From Elusimicrobiota bacterium (lineage in GTDB: Bacteria > Elusimicrobiota > Elusimicrobia > UBA1565), in assembly GCA_003450735.1 (NCBI GenBank), contig DMEZ01000061.1:31522-46314 (forward strand): 14,793 bases of DNA. The letters are read 5' to 3'. The position numbers and the translations under genes are program-made. The notes beneath the pieces are model-generated. The model was not told the origin of the DNA, did not search any database, and worked only from the letters and a program-made list of their open reading frames with translations. Below, piece by piece: positions 6,447 through 12,626 of the stretch. Positions within the stretch are counted from its first letter, which is position 1; each line of letters starts with the position of its first letter.

Positions 6447-7505
6447 TTACGCCGCCGCGCCCTTGCGGGAGCGGCAGTAGTCGAGGGCCTGCTGCAGGCC
6501 CGTCCAGGCGTCCTCGACGCGGACGTCGCGGCAGGAGCTCCAGGACGGCGAAGCCACGCTGAAGTGGCGGGGGAAGCCGCTCCCGGAAAGGGCCTCCTGC
6601 CCGGGGGCGGGGTACATCCAGACCGCCTTGGTATAGCCGCCGAGGATGCTGAAGGTGGGGGTGCCGACCGCGACGGCCAGGTGGGCCGTGCCGGTCGCGT
6701 TGGTCACGAGAAGGTCGATGCGCCTGAGCAGGGCGGCCGTACGCGCCAGCGACAAGGGGCCGACCACCGGCAGGCTGCGGCCCATCTTGGAGAGGATGCG
6801 CTGGGCCTTCGCCTCCTCGCCGGGGCCCAGCAGGAGGAAGCACTTCACCCCCTCCGCTGCGGAAGCCTTCTTGAGGAGCTCGGCGAACTTGCGGCGCGGC
6901 CAGCGGTTGTCGAACTTCTTGAAATTGCCGGGGAACACGCCCACGAGGAGCCCGCCCCCGTCCAAGCCGTGCGCGGCCAAGGCGTCGCGAGCGGCGGCGT
7001 CCTCCCCCTCGGGGATGCTCACGCGCAGGCGGGGCTCGTAGGAGGCTCCGAGCGCGTCCGCCAGCCGCCGGTAGCGCGCGAGCATGTGCTCGGCCTCGCC
7101 CGGAGGATGGATGTGGTGGGTGTAGGCCGCGTTGCCGCGGCCCTTCTTGAAGGTCAGCTTGAAGCGGCAGCGCGAGAGCTTGGCCAGCAGCCAGGCGGTG
7201 CGGGAAAAGGCCGGGTTGAGATCCAGGAGGAGGTCGTCGCGCCCCGAGAGCAGGCGCCAGGCGAGGGCCAGGTTCGAGAGGGGGCTCGTCCAGCGGCGCA
7301 CGCAGAGCCGCTCGTCGGCGTCGGTGATGAGCCGGGCGGCGTCCTCGCCGCGCTCGCCCGTGAGGAGGGCGATGCGGGCCTGGGGGAGGCGCGCGCGCAG
7401 GGCGGCGAGCAGCGGGGTGGCCACGATCAGGTCGCCGAGGCGCCCGATGCAGAGCACGATCACGCGCTTCACGTCGCCGGCGGGGATCCGCGACACGGGC
7501 ATCAT
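6447..7505 (-). CDS. Glycosyltransferase family 9 (heptosyltransferase-like)
   Basis: A 352-residue GT-B enzyme of family GT9, whose known members transfer heptose from ADP-heptose to the inner core of lipopolysaccharide at the cytoplasmic face of the inner membrane. The N-terminal half opens with VIVLCIGRLGDLIVATPLL (15-33), the family acceptor-side motif. The second half has FPGNFKKFDNRWP (191-203) with FAEL after it, and the donor-side motif TNATGTAHLAVAVGTP (268-283). Length matches the family. The exact sugar cannot be read; in this lineage it may act on a glycan other than classic LPS. The annotated start is the first of two adjacent ATG codons. No ribosome site is properly spaced (AAGGG lies 14 bases away), and a predicted promoter ends almost at the ATG. 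Later GTG codons at residues 4 and 12 are possible starts. Confidence 0.88.
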   Translation of the reverse strand: MMPVSRIPAGDVKRVIVLCIGRLGDLIVATPLLAALRARLPQARIALLTGERGEDAARLITDADERLCVRRWTSPLSNLALAWRLLSGRDDLLLDLNPAFSRTAWLLAKLSRCRFKLTFKKGRGNAAYTHHIHPPGEAEHMLARYRRLADALGASYEPRLRVSIPEGEDAAARDALAAHGLDGGGLLVGVFPGNFKKFDNRWPRRKFAELLKKASAAEGVKCFLLLGPGEEAKAQRILSKMGRSLPVVGPLSLARTAALLRRIDLLVTNATGTAHLAVAVGTPTFSILGGYTKAVWMYPAPGQEALSGSGFPRHFSVASPSWSSCRDVRVEDAWTGLQQALDYCRSRKGAAA

Positions 7506-7518
7506 TTTATTCTATCAT
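7490..7518 (+). promoter_or_regulatory. Candidate promoter of the efp operon
   Basis: A -35 GCGACA (7490-7495, four of six consensus bases) and a -10 TATCAT (7513-7518, five of six) are separated by 17 bases. Transcription would start near 7525, leaving a leader of about 35 bases with a strong ribosome site. The -35 lies inside the start of the divergent GT9 gene, and the -10 overlaps the GT9 -10 on the other strand. Confidence 0.45.
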
Positions 7519-7543
7519 ACCCTTCAAGCAACCATATTGCCAA
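7514..7543 (-). promoter_or_regulatory. Promoter of the GT9 gene
   Basis: The minus strand reads TTGGCA (7543-7538), 18 bases, then TATGAT (7519-7514): good matches to sigma-70 elements in a 54-bp AT-rich island. Start of transcription would fall within about two bases of the first ATG at 7505, implying a leaderless or nearly leaderless mRNA. Confidence 0.55.
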
Positions 7544-7546
7544 ACC

Positions 7547-7552
7547 AAGGAG
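7547..7552 (+). promoter_or_regulatory. Ribosome binding site of efp
   Basis: AAGGAG lies seven bases before the ATG at 7560 and fixes the efp start, although the same frame is open far upstream over the opposite-strand GT9 gene. Confidence 0.85.
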
Positions 7553-7559
7553 CATCGGC

Positions 7560-8117
7560 ATGATCGGCACACCGGACTTCCGCGAAGGACTCATCTACAA
7601 GGATGGCGGGCAGACCCTCGAGATCATCACCTACCAGCACCACCGCAAGTCGCAGGCCCGCGCCGTCGTCCGCGTCAAGGTGCGGGACGTCAACAGCGGC
7701 GCGACCCTCGAGAAGTCCTACGCCTCGAACGACAAGTTCCAGGACGTGGAGGTGCACAAGAAGGACTTCCAGTTCCTCTACGCCGAGGGCGGCACCCTCC
7801 ATTTCATGGACGTCGAGACCTACGAGCAGGAAGTCCTCGACCGCGCGAAGCTGGGCGACCAGGCCCGCTTCCTCGTCGAGAACATGGACTGCATCGGGGT
7901 CTATTTCGACGGGGCCTTCCGGACGGTGACCCTCCCCGCCAACGTCGTGCTCACCGTGAGCTCCTGCGAGCCCGGCTTCAAGGGCGACTCGGTCTCCAAC
8001 CTGCAGAAGAACGCGACGACGAACACCGGCATCGAGCTCAAGGTCCCGCTCTTCATCAAGGAGGGGGACTCCATCCGGGTGGACACCCGGACGGGAGAGT
8101 ACATCGAGCGGGCGTGA
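7560..8117 (+). CDS. efp: Translation elongation factor P
   Basis: EF-P binds between the ribosomal P and E sites and relieves stalling at consecutive prolines. The 185-residue product has all three beta-barrel domains at normal length: domain I opens DFREGLIYKDG (6-16), and domain III ends with the family signature TGIELKVPLFIKEGD (156-170) and VDTRTGEY (174-181). The tip loop of domain I, which reaches the peptidyl-transferase centre, reads QHHRKSQARAVVRVK (26-40). By ungapped alignment to E. coli EF-P it lacks PGKG, and Gln32 stands where the modified lysine 34 is. Pseudomonas-type EF-P has a rhamnosylated arginine there. The start is set by AAGGAG. The stop overlaps the HAD gene as GTGA. 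It probably leads a seven-gene plus-strand operon. Confidence 0.95.
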   Translation: MIGTPDFREGLIYKDGGQTLEIITYQHHRKSQARAVVRVKVRDVNSGATLEKSYASNDKFQDVEVHKKDFQFLYAEGGTLHFMDVETYEQEVLDRAKLGDQARFLVENMDCIGVYFDGAFRTVTLPANVVLTVSSCEPGFKGDSVSNLQKNATTNTGIELKVPLFIKEGDSIRVDTRTGEYIERA

Positions 8118-8809
8118 TCCAGGCCATCCTCTTCGACATCGACAACACGCTGACCGACTTCATGCGCATGAAGCGGGCGGCGGTGGACGCCGCCGTCGAG
8201 ACGATGATCGACGCGGGACTTGACGTCGAGAAGACGGCGATGGCGGACAAGATCTTCGAGGTCTACTGGAAGGACGGGGTCGAGGACCAGAAGATCTTCG
8301 ACAAGGTCCTGCTCCAGGAGTTCGGCCGCGTCGACTACCGCATCCTCGCGGCGGGCATCACGGGCTATCGCCGCGCCAAGGCCGGGGCCCTGACCCCCTA
8401 CCCCCACGTCAAGATGACCCTCACCGAGCTCACGCGCCTGGGGCTCCGCCTGGGCGTGATCTCGGACGCCCCGAAGCTCGAGGTCTGGCTGAGGATCGTC
8501 GGGCTCGACCTGCACAACTACTTCCAGCACGTCGTGACCAGCCAGGACTACGGGGTGCACAAGCCCGACCCCCTGCCCTTCCGCAAGGCCCTCGAACTGC
8601 TCGAGGCCGAGCCGGGGGAGTCGCTCATGGTCGGGGACTGGGCCGAGCGGGACATCGCGGGCGCCAAGGGCCTCGGGATCCGGACGGCCTGGGCCAAGTA
8701 CGGGGACACCCACGGCGTGAAGGACTCCGGCGCGGACTACGTGCTCGAGGACATCCTCGACCTGCTCGACGTCGTCAAGAAGGAGAACGCCCTGGGAGCG
8801 CGCTCATGA
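8114..8809 (+). CDS. HAD superfamily subfamily IA hydrolase
   Basis: A 231-residue cytoplasmic hydrolase, probably a phosphatase. The four HAD motifs are in order: FDIDNTLTD with nucleophile Asp8 and acid/base Asp10; VISDA with Ser117; KPDP with Lys150; VGDWAERDIAGAK with Asp175 and Asp180. The helical cap between motifs I and II places it in subfamily IA, and the segments MIDAGLDV and YPHVKMTLTEL resemble the archaeal-type group labelled haloacid dehalogenase-like or phosphoglycolate-phosphatase-like. The substrate cannot be read from sequence. The GTG start overlaps the efp stop as GTGA, so its translation is likely coupled to efp; the stop overlaps the protease start as ATGA. A link in function to EF-P is not evident. 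Confidence 0.9.
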   Translation: MIQAILFDIDNTLTDFMRMKRAAVDAAVETMIDAGLDVEKTAMADKIFEVYWKDGVEDQKIFDKVLLQEFGRVDYRILAAGITGYRRAKAGALTPYPHVKMTLTELTRLGLRLGVISDAPKLEVWLRIVGLDLHNYFQHVVTSQDYGVHKPDPLPFRKALELLEAEPGESLMVGDWAERDIAGAKGLGIRTAWAKYGDTHGVKDSGADYVLEDILDLLDVVKKENALGARS

Positions 8810-10437
8810 GACTCCGATCCTGCCTCGCGGCCGTTTTGCTGTTCGGGCTCTGCGCCGAGGCGCAGGCGCTCAAGGTCGAGAAGCTGGGCGGCCGCTTCGC
8901 GGCGGGCGCGGGCGAGCGGCCCGGCCGGGAGCTCGAAGTCACGGCGGGGGAGGCGTTCGTCAAGTTCAAGGCCGGCACGAGCGTTGCCCAGCGCTCGACG
9001 GGGCTCGAGCGCTTCGGCGCGCGCGCTCTCAAGGAGTTCGACGGGGGCTGGACGCTCGTGGCGCTGCCGCCGGGCATGCCGGTCGGAGCGGGCCTGGGCT
9101 TCCTGCTCAGTTTGAGCGAGGTCGAGGCCGCGGAGCCCAACCAGGTCCACCGCGCCCTGAGGACGCCCAACGACCCGAGCCTGCCGGCCCAGTGGCACCT
9201 CTCGGCCGTCAACGCCGCCTCGGCCTGGGAGTACGAAGTCGGGGCCTCCAGCCTGGTCACCATCGCCGTCATGGACTCGGGCATCGACGGCTCCCACCCG
9301 GAGCTTTCCGGGAAGCTGGTCGTCGGGAAGAGCCGCTGGTTCTCCCCCAACATCCCTGCCGACACCTACACGGGCGAGGGGCCGGATTCCCCGCCCACGG
9401 CGGCCTGCGACCACGCCACCATGGTCTCCGGCGTGGCCGCCGCCGCATCCGACAACGGGGCCGGCATCGCCGGGGCGTCCTGGGGGGCCCGGCTCGTCTC
9501 GCTCAAGGTCTTCAACGACGCCGACTGCACCTGCGACCTGAACTGCAACGCCCTCTGCCAGGCGAACTGCGGCACCAACGACGCCACGATGATCGCGGCC
9601 CTGGACCATGCCCGCACGACCCTGCTTCCCTCGGGCGTTGGGCGGCTCATCGTCAACATCAGCCTCGGCGGAGCGGGGCTCTGCACAGCGGCGCTGCAGA
9701 CGGCCGTCGACAACGCCGTGGGCGCGGGCATCGTGCTCATCGCCGCGGCCGGCAACGACGGGGGGGACGTGCACTCCCCCGCGAAGTGCGGCAACGTCAT
9801 CCCAGTCGGAGCCACGGACATGAACAACAACATCGCCGCCTTCTCCTCCCGCGGGACAGCCCTCGCTACCAACGGAGTCGTGGCCCCGGGCGTGAGCATC
9901 TACACCACCTACCCCGTCTCGGCCGGCTCCTACCACACCACCCAGGGCACCTCCTTCTCCGCTCCCCTCGTCTCCGGCATCGCCGCGCTCATCCTCGCCA
10001 ACAAGCCCACCTTCACCGTGACCCAGGTCAAGGACACCCTCCGCGGCTCGGCCGTCTCCATCGGCGGGATGTCCGCCCAAGCGGTCCCCCAGGGGAGCGC
10101 CTCCGGCGCCGGCCTCGTCAACGCCTTCCGCGCCATGCGCCTCGCCCAGGGCACCCTGTCGAGCTTCGAAGGCGACCAGAAGTCCATCGCCTTCCCGAAC
10201 CCCTTCCGCCCCTCCCGGCACGGCAGCGCCACCTTCACGGTGCCGCCCTCCCTGGCGGGCCGCAACCTCAAGATCAAGATCTTCACCCCCGACGGCCAGC
10301 TCGTCCGCGACCTCGGCGCCCGCACCACCTGGGACGGCCGGAACGCCGCCGGCCGCGAAGTGGCCAGCGGCACCTACCTCTTCCTCGTCTCGACCGACAG
10401 CGGCTCCCAGAGAGGCCGGATCGCCGTCATCCGCTGA
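8806..10437 (+). CDS. Secreted subtilisin-like (S8) serine protease with FlgD-like tail
   Basis: A 543-residue secreted endopeptidase. Residues 1-21 form a signal peptide. Residues about 44-118 look like an inhibitor-type propeptide (EAFVKFKAGTS and an alpha/beta pattern). The catalytic domain (about 125-445) has Asp157 in AVMDSGIDGSHPEL, His203 in CDHATMVSGVAAA, oxyanion Asn317 in AAAGNDGG and Ser383 in GTSFSAPLVSG. His is followed by AT where GT is usual. A cysteine-rich insertion (241-255, spacing CxCx3Cx3Cx3C) lies between His and Asn, with further Cys201, Cys293 and Cys328, suggesting disulfides. The C-terminal 85 residues, starting AFPNPFRPS, form a FlgD-Ig-like beta domain often found on surface or secreted proteins. 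GGGAG at 8794-8798, seven bases ahead, and ATGA overlap fix the start. Confidence 0.92.
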   Translation: MRLRSCLAAVLLFGLCAEAQALKVEKLGGRFAAGAGERPGRELEVTAGEAFVKFKAGTSVAQRSTGLERFGARALKEFDGGWTLVALPPGMPVGAGLGFLLSLSEVEAAEPNQVHRALRTPNDPSLPAQWHLSAVNAASAWEYEVGASSLVTIAVMDSGIDGSHPELSGKLVVGKSRWFSPNIPADTYTGEGPDSPPTAACDHATMVSGVAAAASDNGAGIAGASWGARLVSLKVFNDADCTCDLNCNALCQANCGTNDATMIAALDHARTTLLPSGVGRLIVNISLGGAGLCTAALQTAVDNAVGAGIVLIAAAGNDGGDVHSPAKCGNVIPVGATDMNNNIAAFSSRGTALATNGVVAPGVSIYTTYPVSAGSYHTTQGTSFSAPLVSGIAALILANKPTFTVTQVKDTLRGSAVSIGGMSAQAVPQGSASGAGLVNAFRAMRLAQGTLSSFEGDQKSIAFPNPFRPSRHGSATFTVPPSLAGRNLKIKIFTPDGQLVRDLGARTTWDGRNAAGREVASGTYLFLVSTDSGSQRGRIAVIR

Positions 10438-10441
10438 ATTG

Positions 10442-10459
10442 AATGCCTGAGCATTTTTT
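10442..10459 (+). terminator. Small terminator-like hairpin over the DUF192 start codon
   Basis: The arms AATGC and GCATT (10442-10446 and 10451-10455) flank a CTGA loop and run into four more T residues, in a short AT-rich patch just after the protease stop. This is the layout of an intrinsic terminator, but the five-pair stem with two GC pairs is weak, and the left arm contains the ATG of the DUF192 gene. It may attenuate transcription past the protease gene, limit DUF192 initiation, or be chance. Confidence 0.35.
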
Positions 10460-10811
10460 GATAGCCTTCAATCGTACGCGCGCCCGCGAGCTGGCTTCGA
10501 GGACGCGCGCGGCGGACGCTCCGCTCTCGCGCGCGGTCGGCCTGCTGGGCCGGGATTCGATGGACCGGGAGGAAGCTTTGTGGATCGTGCCGTGCTCGAT
10601 GGTCCACACCTTCTTCATGCGCTTTCCCATCGACCTGCTCTTCCTCGACCGGGAGCTGAAGGTCGTGAAGGTCGTCGAGGGGCTCAAGCCCTGGCGGCTC
10701 TCGCCCTGGGTGCTCGGGGCGCACAGCGTGCTGGAGCTGGCCTCGGGCGCTCTGCGCGACGAGAGCGGGGCGAGCCGGGCCGCGGCCGGCGACGCTCTGG
10801 AGCTGAGATGA
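10443..10811 (+). CDS. DUF192 family protein
   Basis: A 122-residue protein of the DUF192 family. The family core is clear: LSRAVGLLGRDSM (28-40), a short strand, then VHTFFMRFPIDLLFLD (54-69), VVEGLKPWR (77-85) and AHSVLELASG (93-102). No signal peptide is evident, although many relatives are exported. DUF192 proteins are small beta-rich proteins of unsettled function. The ATG lies five bases after the protease stop and has no clear ribosome site; a TTG at 10458 in the same frame is a weaker alternative, and the family core begins well after both. A terminator-like hairpin covers the start. The next gene follows after 18 bases. Family assignment is firm; function is unknown. Confidence 0.85.
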   Translation: MPEHFLIAFNRTRARELASRTRAADAPLSRAVGLLGRDSMDREEALWIVPCSMVHTFFMRFPIDLLFLDRELKVVKVVEGLKPWRLSPWVLGAHSVLELASGALRDESGASRAAAGDALELR

Positions 10812-10818
10812 ATCGGAC

Positions 10819-10825
10819 GGGAGGT
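10819..10825 (+). promoter_or_regulatory. Ribosome binding site of the PilB/GspE ATPase gene
   Basis: GGGAGGT ends four bases before the ATG at 10830. It is a strong site in the 18-base gap after DUF192 and defines the start. Confidence 0.85.
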
Positions 10826-10829
10826 CCTC

Positions 10830-12626
10830 ATGGCGGTTAAAGGCCTGGCCCGGCGCAAGACGGTCCAGGAGATCCTTCGGGATCGCAAGTTCCTCACCGA
10901 AGAGCAGATCAAGCAGGCCGAGGCGCAGGCCGCCAAGGCCAACGTCACCATCCAGCAGGCCCTCATCGAGCTCAAGTTCATGGAGAAGCCGCGCCTGCTC
11001 AAGGCCCTCTCCGAGGACTGGCAGGTCAAGGCGGTGGACCTCACCCAGATGGACATCGAGAAGGAGACCGCGTCCATCATCCCCGAGGCCGTCGCCCGCC
11101 GCCACATCGCCATCCCCTTCGCGAAGGAGGAGTCCATCCTCTTCATCGCGATGGCCGACCCCAAGGACTTCTTCGTCGTCGAGGACATCCACCTGCGCAC
11201 GGGCCTCGAGATCCAGGCCTATCTCGCCATGCCCTGGGACATCCTGGCCGCCCTCGACGTCGTCTACGGGAAAGGCGACAGCCAGGCCCTCGGCAAGCTC
11301 ATCGATTCGGTCACCAAGAACCAGGACAAGCCGCCGGAAGGCGGGATGGAGATCGTCAAGGACACGCCCAAGGCCGACATCTCGGAAGTGGACGCGAGCG
11401 CCCCTGAGGTCGAGAAGTGGATGAACGCCATCCTGCTCGGCTGCATCTCGGCGAAAGCCTCGGACATCCACATCGAGCCCTTCGAGGACCCCGCCGGCAA
11501 GAACTCCAAGGTCCTCCTGCGCTACCGCATCGACGGCATGCTGCGCAAAGGCCCCTTCGAGATCCCCTGGGCCTACCGCAACGCCATCGCGGCGAAGCTC
11601 AAGATCATGTCGAGCCTGAACATCACCGAGCGCCGCATCCCGCAGTCGGGACGCATCCAGATCCTCGCGGGGGGGAGCCCTGTCGAGTTCCGCGTCGAGG
11701 TCATCCCGACCTGCTACGGGGAATCGGCGGTCCTCCGCATCCTCGACCGCCGCTCCATCCAGGTGGACATCAACACGATGGGCTTCCTGCCGGACACGCT
11801 GAAGAGCTTCCTCGCGCTCCTGCACGGCATCGGCGGCAAGAAGAACTTCGGGCTCATCCTGGTCTGCGGCCCCACCGGCTCGGGCAAGTCCACGACCCTC
11901 TACGGCGCCCTGAACTACATCAACCGCCCGGACATCAAGATCCTCACGGCCGAGAACCCGGTCGAGTACAACCTCGACGGCATCGTGCAGGTCCCGGTGA
12001 ACCCGGACCTCAAGCTCGGCGAGGGCAAGTGCTTCAACTTCGGAGCGGCTCTGCGCTCCTTCCTCCGTCTCGACCCGGACGTCATCATGGTCGGCGAGAT
12101 CCGCGACGAGGAGACCGCGCACATCGCCATGGAAGCCGCCATGACCGGCCACTTGGTCTTCTCCACCATCCACACCAACAACGCCCCCTCCACCATCAGC
12201 CGCGTCGTGGACATGGGCCTGCCGGGCTACATGGTCGCGGCCACGATGAAGGCCATCCTCTGCCAGCGCCTCGGGCGGCGCATCTGCCCCGACTGCAAGC
12301 AGGACGTCGACCTCACCGCCGAGGAGCTCAAGGTCTTCCAGGAGCACAAGGTCGTGCCGCCCGCGGACGGCAAGGTCAAGAAGGGCTCGGGCTGCGACAC
12401 CTGCAAGGGCACGGGCTACAAGGGGCGCCTCGGCTTCCACGAGCTCATGATCATGTCCGAGGCCATGCGCAAGCAATGCGTCACGGACTGCGCCGAGACG
12501 ACCCTCATGGACCTGGCCTTGAAGCTCGGCATGCGCACCATCGTCATGGACGGCCTCGAGAAGGTGAAGATGGGCATGACGACCGTGCGCGAAGTCCTCG
12601 GCGGCGCCGAGGAGGTCAAGAAATGA
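10830..12626 (+). CDS. PilB/GspE-type secretion or pilus assembly ATPase
   Basis: A 598-residue hexameric ATPase that powers pilus extension or type II secretion from the cytoplasmic side of the inner membrane. Residues about 10-150 form an MshEN-like N-terminal domain. The ATPase core follows: SDIHIEPFED (211-220), RIPQSGRI (269-276), Walker A GPTGSGKST (347-355), the Asp-box region TAENPVEY (373-380), Walker B LDPDVIMVGEIRDEE (414-428) and the His box STIHTN (445-450). A zinc site CPDC (486-489) and CDTC (522-525) follows, as in PilB and GspE. In both N-terminal repeats the usual RLG triad reads TVQ or TIQ. Pilus versus secretion role cannot be settled because no pilin, PilC or secretin gene is in view. 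The stop overlaps a GAF/HD-GYP gene as ATGA. Confidence 0.93.
   Translation: MAVKGLARRKTVQEILRDRKFLTEEQIKQAEAQAAKANVTIQQALIELKFMEKPRLLKALSEDWQVKAVDLTQMDIEKETASIIPEAVARRHIAIPFAKEESILFIAMADPKDFFVVEDIHLRTGLEIQAYLAMPWDILAALDVVYGKGDSQALGKLIDSVTKNQDKPPEGGMEIVKDTPKADISEVDASAPEVEKWMNAILLGCISAKASDIHIEPFEDPAGKNSKVLLRYRIDGMLRKGPFEIPWAYRNAIAAKLKIMSSLNITERRIPQSGRIQILAGGSPVEFRVEVIPTCYGESAVLRILDRRSIQVDINTMGFLPDTLKSFLALLHGIGGKKNFGLILVCGPTGSGKSTTLYGALNYINRPDIKILTAENPVEYNLDGIVQVPVNPDLKLGEGKCFNFGAALRSFLRLDPDVIMVGEIRDEETAHIAMEAAMTGHLVFSTIHTNNAPSTISRVVDMGLPGYMVAATMKAILCQRLGRRICPDCKQDVDLTAEELKVFQEHKVVPPADGKVKKGSGCDTCKGTGYKGRLGFHELMIMSEAMRKQCVTDCAETTLMDLALKLGMRTIVMDGLEKVKMGMTTVREVLGGAEEVKK
12611..12616 (+). promoter_or_regulatory. 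Ribosome binding site of the GAF/HD-GYP gene
   Basis: GGAGGT lies six bases before the ATG at 12623, inside the end of the ATPase gene. The strong site means this gene can recruit ribosomes itself besides being coupled through ATGA. Confidence 0.8.

Noticed and set aside
6411..7559. Upstream extension of the efp frame and other plus-strand frames over the GT9 gene
   Set aside because: They lie opposite GT9 and have shadow composition; AAGGAG and the EF-P N-terminus fix the start at 7560.
8737..10221. A 494-codon open frame on the minus strand
   Set aside because: It is antisense to the subtilase and shows the same low-complexity Gly/Asp/Val/Arg composition; no motif is recognisable.
10374..12476. 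A 700-codon open frame on the minus strand
   Set aside because: It lies antisense to DUF192 and the PilB/GspE ATPase, whose motifs are clear. Its product is a Val/Asp/Leu/Gly/His-rich string typical of antisense frames in GC-rich genes, with no ribosome site or domain.
11417..12622. Upstream extension of the GAF/HD-GYP frame inside the ATPase gene
   Set aside because: The extension is His/Arg/Pro-rich shadow sequence. GGAGGT and the ATGA overlap place the start at 12623.
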